Part shown: positions 1-10,984 of the stretch, piece by piece
Layout of the letters: every line of letters starts with the position of its first letter
Position numbering within the stretch: the first letter of the stretch is position 1
DNA from: Paracoccus beibuensis
GTDB lineage: Bacteria > Pseudomonadota > Alphaproteobacteria > Rhodobacterales > Rhodobacteraceae
Direction: 5' to 3'
DNA: 64,000 nt
Assembly (NCBI RefSeq): GCF_026162625.1
Contig: NZ_JAOTBD010000005.1
Coordinates: forward strand, 1 to 64,000
The notes under the pieces: model-generated
Told to the model about the DNA's origin: nothing
Database searches by the model: none
The model's input: only the letters and a program-made list of their open reading frames with translations
Translations under genes and position numbers: made by a program

Positions 1-152
1 CGGCCAGATCCAGATGCGGAAGATCGACCGCCGGGAAACGCTTTCTCAGCCTCTCGAGCCGATGTCTCTTGACCTCGCGGCCTGACTGGAGCCAACCTCA
101 CATGCCCGGAGCCCGCTGCTCGGCAATTTCCACCACATTCGCGACACGACCC
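1..152. other. unassigned left edge
   Basis: This stretch lies before the point where IS3-transposase similarity begins (about base 153). A short open stretch on each strand (bases 2-82 on plus, 1-81 on minus) looks protein-like, but I recognise neither. It is probably what joined the IS3 fragment after a deletion. Confidence 0.3.
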
Positions 153-442
153 TACCAGAAGATCCTGCACAGTCATGGGTTCAAGGTATCGATGAGCGGC
201 AAGGGCAACTGCTACGATAATTCGGCCGTCGAAAACTTTTTCAAATCGCTGAAGGCCAAACTGGTCTGGCGCCGCGACTGGCACGCGCGGCGTGACGTCG
301 AAATCGCCATCTTCGAATACATCAACGGCTTCCACAACACGCGCCGAAAACACTCGGCCTTGAGCTGGAAATCGCCCGTGGTCTTCGAACAAAGGGCCGC
401 CTGACATGAGCACCTGACCGGAACGAAACCGGGACAGGTCCA
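153..442 (+). mobile_element. IS3-family element, right-end remnant with transposase C-terminus
   Basis: The frame ending at the TGA at 402-404 encodes the last part of an IS3-family OrfB (DDE integrase). It carries the typical stretch KGNCYDNSAVENFFKSLK, with the catalytic Glu in AVENFF, and ends in an HNTRRKHSALSWKSP-like block. Similarity starts abruptly near base 153, so the first two catalytic Asp residues and all of OrfA are missing. After the stop comes a typical IS3 right terminus ending in GGGACAGGTCCA at about 442; many IS3 elements begin with its complement, TGGACCTGTCCC. The remnant cannot transpose by itself. The next base is already inside an IS256-type transposase frame, so this element inserted into that gene. 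Confidence 0.8.
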
Positions 443-1228
443 TACGGCCGTTGGCAGCGCCGCGATCTCTCGGCCCGGCGGTATGTCTACATCTGGGCGG
501 ACGGCGTCTACCTACAGGCTCGGATGGAGCCGCAGGCCGAATGCATGCTGGTCATTCTTGGGGCTACGCCCGAAGGGAAGAAGGAGCTCGTCGGCTTCCG
601 GGTCGGCGTGCGCGAGAGCGCGCAGAGCTGGCGTGAGCTGCTGGTCGACATCAAGGCGCGCGGCCTCGCGGTTCCGCCCGAGATCGCCGTCGGCGATGGG
701 GCCATGGGGTTCTGGAAGGCGCTGGACGAGGTCTTCCCGGGCACGCGCCATCAACGATGTTGGGTTCACAAGATTGCCAACGTGCTCAACAAGTTCCCGA
801 AATCCATGCAGCTGGCGGTGAAGGCCGACCCGCGCGAGATCTGGCAAGCCGAGACCCGCGCCGCGGCGGCAACCGCGATGGACACTTTCGCCGAGAAATA
901 CCGCGCCAAATACGAGAAAGCAGTGACCTGCCTGAGCAAGGACCGCGAGGCGCTGCTCGCCTTTTACGACTTCCCGGCCGATCACTGGGATCACCTGCGC
1001 ACGGGAAGCCCGATCGAGAGCGTCTTCGCCACCGTTCGGCACCGGACCGTCCGGACCAAGGGCGCGCTCTCGCAGAAGACGGCGAAGCTCATGGTGTTCA
1101 AGCTCGTTCAGGCTGCCGCGAAAGCGTGGCGCCGCCTGAAGGGCGCGAACCAGTTGCCTTTGGTCATCAAAGGCGTCACATTCACCGACGGTGTCGCCGC
1201 CAGCGTCGCCGAAAATCGCGCCGCTTGA
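443..1228 (+). pseudogene. IS256-family (Mutator-type) transposase, N-terminus lost
   Basis: The open frame runs upstream of the first ATG (524) to about 443 and reads RRYVYIWADGVYLQAR, a conserved IS256-family block with the first catalytic Asp. The second Asp is in VGDGAMGFWKAL and the Glu is probably in GSPIESVFATVRHRT. Full-length members are about 400 residues; about 260 remain, so roughly the first third is gone, cut off by the IS3 element that ends at 442. All three catalytic positions survive, but with no N-terminal DNA-binding part the product should be inactive. An ATG at 524 could start a shorter protein, which I do not regard as functional. Confidence 0.85.
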
Positions 1229-1262
1229 TTAGGCCGCGTCACACAAATTCCCGCATAGCTCC
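1229..1262. repeat. probable right end of the IS256-family element
   Basis: Directly after the transposase stop the DNA reads TCACACAAATTCCCGCATAGCTCC. IS256-family terminal repeats often contain a TCACACAAAWTY-like block here. The left repeat is not in the window, so the exact border is a guess. Confidence 0.4.
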
Positions 1263-1306
1263 TCGGGCGGCGAACCGACCTTCGCTGCGCCTAACCCCGA
1301 TATGGG

Positions 1307-2203
1307 TTACGGGGCACAGTCCATGAACCCCCGATAGCCTACCCGCAGGCCCTGCTCGAGATGAAAAGTCATCTCGGCTTCGGCGCGGCGCAGGCTGCTA
1401 TCGGTGTCGGTCCAGTCGGCGCCTGGGTCGGGCATCACGGAAATCTCGACGCCCTCGGCGACGAGCCGCGCGCCGTCCTCCAGCGTCTCGACCGCGATCG
1501 GCGCGCCTGCGGTGAGCGGGATCAGCACGCCCGACAGCTTGATCGCGCCGCTCCCGCCGGCCATGGCGAGCACCGGTTCGCCTTCGTCGGTGCGGCGGAA
1601 AGCGCAGGTCGCTTCGCTTTCCAAAGCAGTCTCGATCTCATCGGGCGTCAGACCGGCCGGGTCGAGACTGGCCAGCTGCGCAGAGCCAAGCGCCTCCTCG
1701 ACGGTGCCCTCCTCGGCGGGCACTTTGGCTTCGCCCAAGGACGAAACGCTAGCGACACCGTTTGCTTCGATATCGGCGATCAGGTGGCGCATCTCGCCGA
1801 TTTCCTTGCGCTGTGCGGCGATGATCTCATCGGCGAGCTTGCGCACCCGCGGGTCTTCAATCTGCGCCCGCTCCGATGTCATGATCGCGATGGAATGATG
1901 CGGGATCATCGCCGCCATGTAGCTGGTGTCGTCCACCGTCTCCTGGCTGCGGATCAGCCAGAGTGTCACGCCGAAGACCACGACGGCGCCCACGTAGATC
2001 GCAACGTTGATTGCCTTGCTGGAATACATCGACAGCATGAAGCTGAGCATGATCACGGCCATCACCGCGCCCATCAGCAGCGCCATGTAGGTCCGGGTCT
2101 CGCTGAAGAAGACATGCTCGAAGGCGTAGGTGTTGAGATACATCAGCCCGAACATCACCACCGTCGAGGTCGCGATCATTGCGGCGAAGCGCCAGTAGGA
2201 CAT
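1307..2203 (-). CDS. DUF305 domain membrane protein
   Basis: A 298-residue protein from the start MSYWRFAAM, chosen over an upstream in-frame ATG at 2233 because the membrane region begins at once and a purine-rich AAAGG precedes it. Three hydrophobic helices lie within about the first 100 residues. A DUF305 segment follows with the signature MIPHHSIAIMTSERA, then an acidic helix around RKEIGEMRHLI. The C-terminal third (CAFRRTDEGEPVLAMAGG to GYRGFMDC) is a separate domain that I cannot name. DUF305 proteins often sit near metal-resistance or redox genes, but their biochemical role is unsettled. Here it lies alone between IS debris and a permease gene, and no metal-resistance partner is visible. 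Confidence 0.8.
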   Translation of the reverse strand: MSYWRFAAMIATSTVVMFGLMYLNTYAFEHVFFSETRTYMALLMGAVMAVIMLSFMLSMYSSKAINVAIYVGAVVVFGVTLWLIRSQETVDDTSYMAAMIPHHSIAIMTSERAQIEDPRVRKLADEIIAAQRKEIGEMRHLIADIEANGVASVSSLGEAKVPAEEGTVEEALGSAQLASLDPAGLTPDEIETALESEATCAFRRTDEGEPVLAMAGGSGAIKLSGVLIPLTAGAPIAVETLEDGARLVAEGVEISVMPDPGADWTDTDSSLRRAEAEMTFHLEQGLRVGYRGFMDCAP

Positions 2204-2530
2204 AAGGACCACCTTTCCCTTTCGAGCCCTCAAGAACTAGGAGACAAGAGGCCTCGCCGAGGTGAGGTTCCAAAAGCCCGGCAAAAGTCATGAACACAGC
2301 GGCCGTTCGGCGCTATTGCGGTGCGAACCGCCCGGGGGCCGGTCGTGACGGACCAGCCGATGCTGGTACTCCAAAGGCCTCTACCTGCAACGTAATCAGT
2401 TTGGGGCTCGAAACCGACATTCCCCTTTCACTCCACCGCCTGATCCGGCCGGGCTGCGACGGCGGAGAGCGCCGCCCGCCCGCATCAGGCTGACTCAGCG
2501 CTCTCCCCCCATCGACAGCAAGGACAACGC
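2204..2530. other. intergenic region, no gene seen
   Basis: No convincing coding frame. A 9-bp inverted repeat, GGAGAGCGC at 2464-2472 and GCGCTCTCC at 2498-2506, lies downstream of the permease gene on the minus strand. It has a 25-base loop and no T-run, so it is at best a weak terminator. Confidence 0.4.
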
Positions 2531-3289
2531 CTAGGCGACGAAATACCATGTGCTAAGCGCCAGTCCCGTTGCGATGACGAACTGCCGGATGATGTGCTGC
2601 GGAACGAGCCGGCCGACAGCCACGCTGCCCCAGCCCCCGAGGATGCCTGCCATGGCCACAATGGCAACCGCGCCGTAGTCGATGGCTCCCGAGACTATGA
2701 ACACAATGACGGCGAGGCCCTGCATGATACAGGCCAGCCAGTTCTTGGCGGCGTTGAGGGCGTGGAAGTCGCGTCCCTCGGTAAGCGAAAGAGACGCAAG
2801 CATCATGATCCCCATCCCGGCACCAAAATAGCCCCCGTAGATCGCGACCAGGCCCTGCAGGCCCGTCGCAAGCGGCCCTGGCGCATTCGTCTGGCGACGA
2901 GACGCCATGCGCTCCCCGAGGCTTGCGATACGTGGGGCGATCATGAACAGGACGGTGGCAAAAAGGATCAGGAACGGGACGAGCGCCCGGAACGCTCCCT
3001 CATCCGTGTTGAGAAGGAGGAGGCCACCGAGGATGCCGCCGACCGCGGAGACCAGCGAGAACGGGAGGAGCCTGCGAAATGCCCTGCCGATCTCCCGGCG
3101 ATAGGCGAAGGTTGAGGCGATTTGCCCCGGTAGGACAGAGACCGCACTGGTTGCATTTGCAGTCACTGCCGGAAGTCCGATGGCGAGCAGCGCGGAAAAT
3201 GTGAAGATGGTTCCGCCGCCAGCCAGCGCATTGATCGCGCCTGCCACGAAACCGGATCCAGAAAGCAGCAGCACATCAGCGAAGTTCAT
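2531..3289 (-). CDS. TauE/SafE (TSUP) family permease
   Basis: A 252-residue integral membrane protein with 7-8 predicted hydrophobic segments. The N-terminal motif GFVAGAINALAGGGTIFTF and the mid-protein motif IYGGYFGAGMGIMMLA are the two glycine-rich repeats typical of TSUP transporters, which move sulfite, sulfoacetate, thiosulfate or related organosulfonates, usually outwards. Length is normal for the family. No sulfonate-degradation gene is nearby, so the substrate cannot be given. Monocistronic by position. Confidence 0.87.
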   Translation of the reverse strand: MNFADVLLLSGSGFVAGAINALAGGGTIFTFSALLAIGLPAVTANATSAVSVLPGQIASTFAYRREIGRAFRRLLPFSLVSAVGGILGGLLLLNTDEGAFRALVPFLILFATVLFMIAPRIASLGERMASRRQTNAPGPLATGLQGLVAIYGGYFGAGMGIMMLASLSLTEGRDFHALNAAKNWLACIMQGLAVIVFIVSGAIDYGAVAIVAMAGILGGWGSVAVGRLVPQHIIRQFVIATGLALSTWYFVA

Positions 3290-3589
3290 CGGGCTGTATC
3301 TCTCTCAAAAGCATGGCTCACGGGGCTACCGGCAGGTGCATCCTGCGTTCATGGTGGGCAAAGCTGGCTGGTGCTCTTGAGCACGTTCAGAAGCGAAGTT
3401 TCAAGTAATACCAAGGGCGCGGGAAACATGGGCGGTCCGCCGACCGCGTCAGCCAGCCACTCAGCCTCAGCTTGATGCTTCTCGACTGGTGCGCCAGAGA
3501 AGCCGTTGGCTGCATCGCTTATCTCTGCCACGATGAGGTGCAAATGTTCAGACGGTGGCGACCCCGCTGACCGCGTTGACAGGCATCAG
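3290..3589. other. intergenic region, no gene seen
   Basis: A 64-codon minus-strand frame (3349-3543) exists but has no family resemblance and no good ribosome site. I see nothing else here. Confidence 0.4.
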
Positions 3590-3785
3590 TTGTCCACCAC
3601 GGCAGAAGGAGAACTCATCACGAATGACGAACGCACGCAACGGGTCCGGGACCGGGCGCACGCTCTGTGGGAGCAGGCGGGCCGCCCGGAGGGGCAGGAT
3701 GCCCAGCACTGGTCGCAGGCCGAGCACGACATAGCCGCAGAGGAGGAGGCACAGTCTTCCGCTCCAGGGGGGCCGGTCAGTCTAA
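3590..3785 (+). pseudogene. DUF2934 small protein, probably frameshifted and without a normal start
   Basis: The frame contains NDERTQRVRDRAHALWEQAG followed by RPEGQDAQHWSQAEHDIAAEE, the whole DUF2934 motif (R-x-x-A-x-x-x-W-x-x-A-G-x-P-x-G-x-x-x-x-H-W). These are small soluble proteins of unknown function. Two oddities are visible. First, a good ribosome site, AGAAGGAG, is followed five bases later by ATC, not ATG, at the place where homologues would start (M)TNDER; the nearest legal in-frame start is TTG at 3590. Second, the frame has no stop before it runs antisense through clpB. Removing one G from the six-G run at about 3768-3773 would bring the TAA at 3783-3785 into frame and give a normal length. 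Confidence 0.6.
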
Positions 3786-3806
3786 GCCGCGGGGCGCAAG
3801 CCGAAG

Positions 3807-3858
3807 GCCGTCAGGCTTCTGACGGCAGCGAAAAGGCCCCGGATCTCTCCGGGGCCTT
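3807..3858 (-). terminator. tandem hairpins after clpB
   Basis: 3833-3858 forms a perfect stem AAGGCCCCGG / CCGGGGCCTT with a 6-base loop, followed on the minus strand by TTTTCGC: a standard intrinsic terminator five bases past the clpB stop. A second perfect 8-bp hairpin, GCCGTCAG / CTGACGGC with a 4-base loop, lies just beyond it at 3807-3826. Confidence 0.85.
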
Positions 3859-3862
3859 CGCG

Positions 3863-6502
<2,640 letters not shown>

Positions 6503-6581
6503 CGGCATATCTCCTTGGTTAAGCCCCCGAGTGGCAGGCGCCTGTCTTGCGGCACACCCCGGTCCGGGTCTGATGAAGCAA

Positions 6582-6609
6582 ATTTGGGTTTTTTCCGGAC
6601 GCTTTCAAG
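6582..6609 (-). promoter_or_regulatory. heat-shock sigma-32-type promoter for clpB
   Basis: On the minus strand the sequence reads CTTGAAA, 14 bases, CCCAAAT. This is close to the sigma-32 (RpoH) consensus CTTGAAA-N13-15-CCCCATNT, with the expected spacing. It lies about 80 bases before the clpB start, so heat-shock control of clpB is likely. Confidence 0.75.
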
Positions 6610-6661
6610 CGCCTTGCGGCTGTGTCATAAGGCACCGATTTCGCGGCAAGAGGGAATGGCG

Positions 6662-7348
6662 ATGGATGACCGGCTGATCGTGGCGCTGGACGTGCCGAAC
6701 GCGCTGGCGGGGCTGGACCTGGCCGAGAGGCTGGGCGATGCCGTCGGCTTCTACAAGATCGGGCTGGGGATGCTGACCGGCGGCGGGCTGGCCCTCGCCA
6801 ACGAGCTGAAGCAGGACCACGGCAAGCGCATCTTCCTGGACATGAAGCTGTTCGACATCGGCGCGACGATCGAGGCGGCGGTGCGCGGCCTGGCGCAGTT
6901 CGACCTGGATTTCCTGACCGTGCACGGCGATCCGCATGTGGTGCGGGCGGCCAAGCAGGGGGCGGCCGGGTCGAACCTCAAGATCCTGGGGGTAACGGTC
7001 CTGACCTCGCTGGAACGCGCGGACCTCGATGCCGGGCTGATGCAGGCGGGCGACGTCCACCAGATCACGGTCGAGCGTGCCGCCCGCGCCTTCGAGGCCG
7101 GCGCCGACGGCATCATCTGTTCCCCGCGCGAGGCGCAGGCGATCCGCGCCCTGCCCGAGGCGCGGCTGATCGTGACGCCGGGGGTCCGGCCCGTGGGCGC
7201 GGCGCTTGGCGACCAGAAGCGGGTCGAGACACCGGCCAGCGCCATCGCCGCGGGTGCAGATCACATCGTGGTCGGCCGCCCCGTCTGGCAGGCCGGCGAT
7301 CCCCGCGCCGCGGCCGAGGCCATCCTGGCCGAGATCCGCTCGCATTGA
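6662..7348 (+). CDS. pyrF: orotidine-5'-phosphate decarboxylase
   Basis: A 228-residue enzyme of the last step of UMP synthesis (OMP to UMP plus CO2). The family's catalytic D-x-K-x-x-D motif is seen as DMKLFDIG at about residues 60-67. The phosphate-binding end is present as VTPGVRP and GADHIVVGRP. The second of two in-frame ATGs is chosen: AGAGGG is 7 bases before it but abuts the first ATG (6656). It is divergent from clpB. The reading frame is also open far upstream (to 3506) but only because of codon bias antisense to clpB. Confidence 0.96.
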   Translation: MDDRLIVALDVPNALAGLDLAERLGDAVGFYKIGLGMLTGGGLALANELKQDHGKRIFLDMKLFDIGATIEAAVRGLAQFDLDFLTVHGDPHVVRAAKQGAAGSNLKILGVTVLTSLERADLDAGLMQAGDVHQITVERAARAFEAGADGIICSPREAQAIRALPEARLIVTPGVRPVGAALGDQKRVETPASAIAAGADHIVVGRPVWQAGDPRAAAEAILAEIRSH

Positions 7349-7397
7349 CCCGCGCCCGATCGGCCGTCAGCCGGCCGGAAACGTGACGGAGGACGGC

Positions 7398-8093
7398 ATG
7401 CAGGGCGAAGGACAGAAGGCGGCGAACCAGTTGGTCCTGTCCTTCCTGTCCGTGCGCCGCGCGATCGGGGCCCTTGGCTTCTTCCTGCCGGTGGCGCTGC
7501 TGGTTGCCTCGCTGTTCGAGCCGGGCGGGCTGAGGACCAGCATCTCGGCCTATTACTATTCCCCCATGCGAGAGATCTTCGTCGGCACGCTGATCGCGCA
7601 GGCGGTTTTTCTATGGAGCTACGAGGGGTTTCGCCCCGATGCGGGCGAATGGATCACCGACCGACGCATGGCGCGCACCGCTGCCGTGGCCATCGCGCTG
7701 GTGGCGCTGCTGCCGACGACCGGCCCCGCCCACAGCTGCACGGCGCTGCAGTGCCTGCTGGGTCCCGTCCTGTCGGCAACCGTGCATTTCCTCGCCGCAG
7801 GCGTGTTCTTCGGCGCGCTGGCCGTCTTCTGCCTGAAGCTGTTCGTCAAGGGTCAGGTCGACGGGACCGAGAAGCGCGCCTCGAACCGGATCTACCGGAT
7901 CTGCGGCTGGCTGATCCTGGGCAGCATCGCCGCCATCGGCATCCTCGACCTGACGGGACTCGATGAAAGGCTGGCGACGCTGCGCCCGGTCTTCTGGCTT
8001 GAAACTGTGGCCTCTTTCGCCTTCGCGACAAGCTGGGCGGTCAAGGGCGACAGCCTGAGGCCCCTGGTGCACGGCGTGGCGCGAATTATCTAG
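7398..8093 (+). CDS. membrane protein of unknown function
   Basis: A 231-residue protein with five or six hydrophobic segments (about residues 20-40, 65-80, 95-110, 125-150, 175-190, 205-220) separated by short polar loops. The start ATG has GGAGG six bases upstream. The layout (LSFLSVRRAIGALGFFLPVAL, then GGLRTSISAYYYSPMREIFVGTL) resembles DUF998-like or other small uncharacterised inner-membrane proteins, but I cannot assign a family. It follows pyrF by 49 bases and could be co-transcribed. No catalytic motif is evident. Confidence 0.75.
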   Translation: MQGEGQKAANQLVLSFLSVRRAIGALGFFLPVALLVASLFEPGGLRTSISAYYYSPMREIFVGTLIAQAVFLWSYEGFRPDAGEWITDRRMARTAAVAIALVALLPTTGPAHSCTALQCLLGPVLSATVHFLAAGVFFGALAVFCLKLFVKGQVDGTEKRASNRIYRICGWLILGSIAAIGILDLTGLDERLATLRPVFWLETVASFAFATSWAVKGDSLRPLVHGVARII

Positions 8094-8215
8094 CGGTTCA
8101 TTCCCGGCATCTGGTTGATCGGATTCAAGAAGAATCCGCATGGCTTGGTCTATGCTTTGTGCCCGTCGATCGCAGCTGCGTTGCATGTTTCAACAACGGA
8201 AAGCAGCGCGGCGGC

Positions 8216-8560
8216 ATGTCCGATCTTATTTGGCCGAACGATGCACAGATGGCGGGTCTTGAGCCGGCTTTTCCGATGCCGCAAGGCAAACCACGGGTCA
8301 ATCTGCCTTGGATTGCCGTTAACCCCAAGGGTGATGCCCCTGAGGCCCGGCCCGTCACAAGGAGCTTCACGATCGGTGGCTCTTGCCTAGAAGCGGCCGT
8401 CTCGCAGCGGCACGCCTCAAAGAGAATGCCGACGTGATTGACGTGGCTTTTCTGAAGACATACCGCGCAGCATCCAATCTGGGCAGTGAAAGTGGGAGCG
8501 GACGCCTGGCAGGTCGCGCCGAAGGCGGCATGAACGCCCGGCTGTACGCATGGCAAATGC
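8216..8560 (+). pseudogene. IS5-family transposase remnant
   Basis: The frame from ATG 8216 reads MSDLIWPNDAQMAGLEPAFP then GKPRV, matching the start of IS5-family (ISL2/IS427-like) transposases. From about 8365 another frame matches the middle of the same family: DVAFLKTYRAASNLGSESGS and GRLAGRAEGGMNARLYAW, corresponding to a region usually seen as D-x-x-x-L-K-x-H-R-T-A-S ... G-R-T-K-G-G-M-N-T-K-L-H-A. So the gene has lost a block between the two parts and is frameshifted. It is not functional. Confidence 0.65.
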
Positions 8561-9090
8561 CACTCGATCAGCCTTCTTGTGATCGTTGGTCAGTCAGGGA
8601 CTCCAGCCGTGCGTGGGCGCTGCCGAGCAGCCTGCACAGGTTGGGGGCGCCAGATATCGCGGATTTACCCGTCGGTTCCAGACCCACCCATGCCACACGC
8701 CCTTGGGTCGAACAGCTTTGGCCGGCCGATGATATGTGTCGTCTAGATCCCGTGGCTGTCGCCTCCGGCCTCACTCCAGATCGTCGGGCGCGGCTTCTTC
8801 GGCGCACCGCCAAGGTCCTCGGCCATCGGCGGCTTGCGCCCGTCACGACCGTCCTCGGGCCACAAGAAAGAGGACCGCCCGACAACTCTCGGGCCCTCCT
8901 CGGCTTCCGGGTCCCGGGCCGACATCGCGAACGATACCAGTGAGCGATGCTGCCATGTCGGCCTGCCCTCGCAATGGTCACGCGAACCAGTGGCCTTTCC
9001 ATGGCTTGATCATGGCGCTCGCGGGGCGAACCCGGCCCCTGATGCCGCCGTGCATTGCAGGAAAAAGGACCGTGCCATTGAAGCGCGGGA
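8561..9090. other. decayed DNA, no intact gene
   Basis: No frame with family resemblance. A stretch near 9025-9090 on plus (MPPCIAGKRTVPLKRGIK) vaguely recalls the IS5 block I-x-P-C-I-P-x-R-K-S-R and may be the tail of the same transposase, too degraded to assert. Confidence 0.35.
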
Positions 9091-9501
9091 TCAAGCACTC
9101 AGGGTCAGCGCGCGGATCCAACTGCAGAAATGCGGGATGGATCTTGCGTGGTCCAGATACTCGATGACCGGCATAAGCCGCCATTCCTGCCCTTCGTCGC
9201 CGAAGCGGATCGCGGCGATGTCGTCGGCGCTCAGCGTGCCGCGAAAGAGCCAGGAAGACAGGCGCGGGTTCGCGTGGGACGGGAAGGCGCGGCCGGACAG
9301 GCGCTCGGGCGGGAGGTGCAGGGCGAATTCCTCGAGCAGTTCGCGCCGGGCGCAGTCCAGGGGCGATTCGCCGCCCTCGCGCCCGCCGCCGGGCAGGTCC
9401 CAGTGCGCGGGAAAGGGAAGGCCATGCCGGTCGTCGCGCAGATAGACCAGCATCCGACTTTCGTGCGTCAGCAGCAGCTTGGCCCCGTGGAAGGCGGTCA
9501 T
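9091..9501 (-). CDS. NUDIX hydrolase
   Basis: A 136-residue protein with a complete Nudix box at about residues 37-60: GGGREGGESPLDCARRELLE followed by EF, fitting G-x5-E-x7-R-E-x-x-E-E. Members cleave nucleoside diphosphates linked to another moiety with a divalent metal. The single-domain size is typical; the substrate cannot be told from the box. The start ATG overlaps the stop of the upstream N-formylglutamate amidohydrolase gene by four bases, so the two are translationally coupled. Confidence 0.88.
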   Translation of the reverse strand: MTAFHGAKLLLTHESRMLVYLRDDRHGLPFPAHWDLPGGGREGGESPLDCARRELLEEFALHLPPERLSGRAFPSHANPRLSSWLFRGTLSADDIAAIRFGDEGQEWRLMPVIEYLDHARSIPHFCSWIRALTLSA

Positions 9502-10394
9502 TCCGCCGCGATGCGTTCACCTGACCGATCGATGTCCAACGCGGCAAGCCGCGTGACGACCCGCGCCATCCGGTCGGCAAATTTCGGGAAGTCGGGGCGC
9601 GGCTTGATGCTGGCCTCGTCCATATAGAGAGAGCGGTCGATCTCGAGCTGGACCACATGGACGCTCTGCGCCGGCCGCCCGTAGGCCGCGCAAATATAAG
9701 CGCCAGAGAAAGGAGAGTTGCGGCGGATGCGCCAGCCCTCGGACTCGACCGCCTCGCAAACCGCGTCCGAGATGCGTGCAGCGGCGGACAGGCCGTGGCG
9801 ATTGCCCAGCACCATGTCGGGCGGCGTTCCCTGCAGGTGCGACAGCGCGTCATGAGGCATCGAGTGCATGTCGATCAGGATCGCCTGGCCGAATCGGGCC
9901 CGTGCTTCGGCGATGAGGCCGGACAGCGCCTGGTGATAGGGCCGCCAGCAGAGGTCGATCCGCCGCTCGGCCGCGGTGCGGTCCATAGGCCGGTCGTGGA
10001 TCACGCGGCCCTGCGATACGACGCGCGGAATCACCCCGAGCCCCGCCAAAGTGCGCTGGTTCAACGGATGGCGCGGCACGCCCTTGACGACCAGGGGGTC
10101 GATCTCGTCGGGGCCGCGGTTCAGGTCGACGATGCAACGCGGCACGCGCGCGGCCAGTGTCGCCGCGCCGCACGCCACCGCAGGGGCGATCAGTCGGTCG
10201 ATGAACGCGTCCTCGGAAGAGCGCAGGACAGGAATGGGCAGGGCGGTTTCGGCCATGAACCAGTCGGGATATTCGCAGCCGGAATGGGGCGACGCGAAGA
10301 TCACCCCGCTTTGCCAGCTGTCGGGACGGGTCAGGACGTAGGGCAGGTCGGGCTGGGACAAATGCAGACCTCGGCACGCGGCGGCATGGTCCAT
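9498..10394 (-). CDS. N-formylglutamate amidohydrolase family protein
   Basis: 298 residues. Members hydrolyse N-formyl-L-glutamate to glutamate and formate, the end of one histidine degradation route, using a metal. Family motifs seen: FASPHSGCEYP near the N-terminus, CIVDLNRGPDEIDP, RPYHQAL, LIDMHSMPH, and a C-terminal HVVQLEIDRSLYM block. The ATG at 10394 is chosen since the 24 codons upstream are not family-like, though the ribosome site is weak. No hut genes lie nearby, so a general deformylating role is possible. First gene of a two-gene operon with the NUDIX protein; it diverges from tRNA-Val. Confidence 0.86.
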   Translation of the reverse strand: MDHAAACRGLHLSQPDLPYVLTRPDSWQSGVIFASPHSGCEYPDWFMAETALPIPVLRSSEDAFIDRLIAPAVACGAATLAARVPRCIVDLNRGPDEIDPLVVKGVPRHPLNQRTLAGLGVIPRVVSQGRVIHDRPMDRTAAERRIDLCWRPYHQALSGLIAEARARFGQAILIDMHSMPHDALSHLQGTPPDMVLGNRHGLSAAARISDAVCEAVESEGWRIRRNSPFSGAYICAAYGRPAQSVHVVQLEIDRSLYMDEASIKPRPDFPKFADRMARVVTRLAALDIDRSGERIAAE

Positions 10395-10516
10395 ATAAAC
10401 CCGAAAAATAGCCTGCCGATAGGTCTTGAATCCCCCGAACACCCCCGTTATAGACACGCGAACCACGAGGTGCCGGGACGGTTTTCACAGGAAATCGCGA
10501 CGGCATCGAGAGGGGA

Positions 10517-10591
10517 GGGCGGTTAGCTCAGCGGTAGAGCACTACGTTGACATCGTAGTGGCCACTGGTTCGATCCCAGTACCGCCCACCA
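10517..10591 (+). tRNA. tRNA-Val (GAC)
   Basis: A complete cloverleaf. Acceptor stem GGGCGGT / ACCGCCC; D arm GCTC-AGCGGTA-GAGC; anticodon stem CTACG / CGTAG with loop TTGACAT (anticodon GAC); T arm ACTGG-TTCGATC-CCAGT. Discriminator A and an encoded CCA end at 10591. Confidence 0.97.
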
Positions 10592-10672
10592 TTGTTTCGC
10601 CGCCCCCGGCCAACGTCGGGGGCATTTCGTTTTCCTGGCGGCAGCGCAGCGCCGCGACGATGGAGAAGACCG

Positions 10673-10798
10673 ATGAAGGTTCGCAACTCGCTCCGCTCGC
10701 TCAAGAGCCGGCACCGCGACTGCCAGGTCGTGCGCCGCAAGGGCCGCATTTACGTGATCAACAAGACCAACCGCCGCTTCAAGGCCCGCCAGGGCTGA
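10673..10798 (+). CDS. rpmJ: 50S ribosomal protein L36, 41-residue form
   Basis: A 41-residue basic protein beginning [20 protein letters not shown] and ending [12 protein letters not shown]. This is the longer alphaproteobacterial L36 type that lacks the full set of zinc-binding Cys residues (only one Cys remains). GGAGAAG is 5 bases before the ATG. It is a single gene between tRNA-Val and its own terminator. Confidence 0.95.
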   Translation: MKVRNSLRSLKSRHRDCQVVRRKGRIYVINKTNRRFKARQG

Positions 10799-10846
10799 TC
10801 GGCAACGGGCTTGGCCGGAAAACCGGCAGGTCATGGAAAGCGAAAC

Positions 10847-10872
10847 AACCCGCCCGGTTCGGCGGGTTTTTT
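10847..10872 (+). terminator. intrinsic terminator of rpmJ
   Basis: AACCCGCC / GGCGGGTT stem with a short loop, followed by a run of six T. It lies about 50 bases after the rpmJ stop. Confidence 0.92.
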
Positions 10873-10984
10873 CATGTCCGGACGGCGTTAACGCAGTCTT
10901 AAGAATCGTGTTCGCGGCACTTTGCCGCTGCGCTATCCTGAAGCCCTGCCGGTGATGGGCCGGTGGATGGCAGGGTGTGGGTCT

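Noticed and set aside
3349..3543. A 64-residue minus-strand frame in the gap after the permease gene
   Set aside because: Composition is passable but it has no ribosome site, no family and no conserved neighbour.
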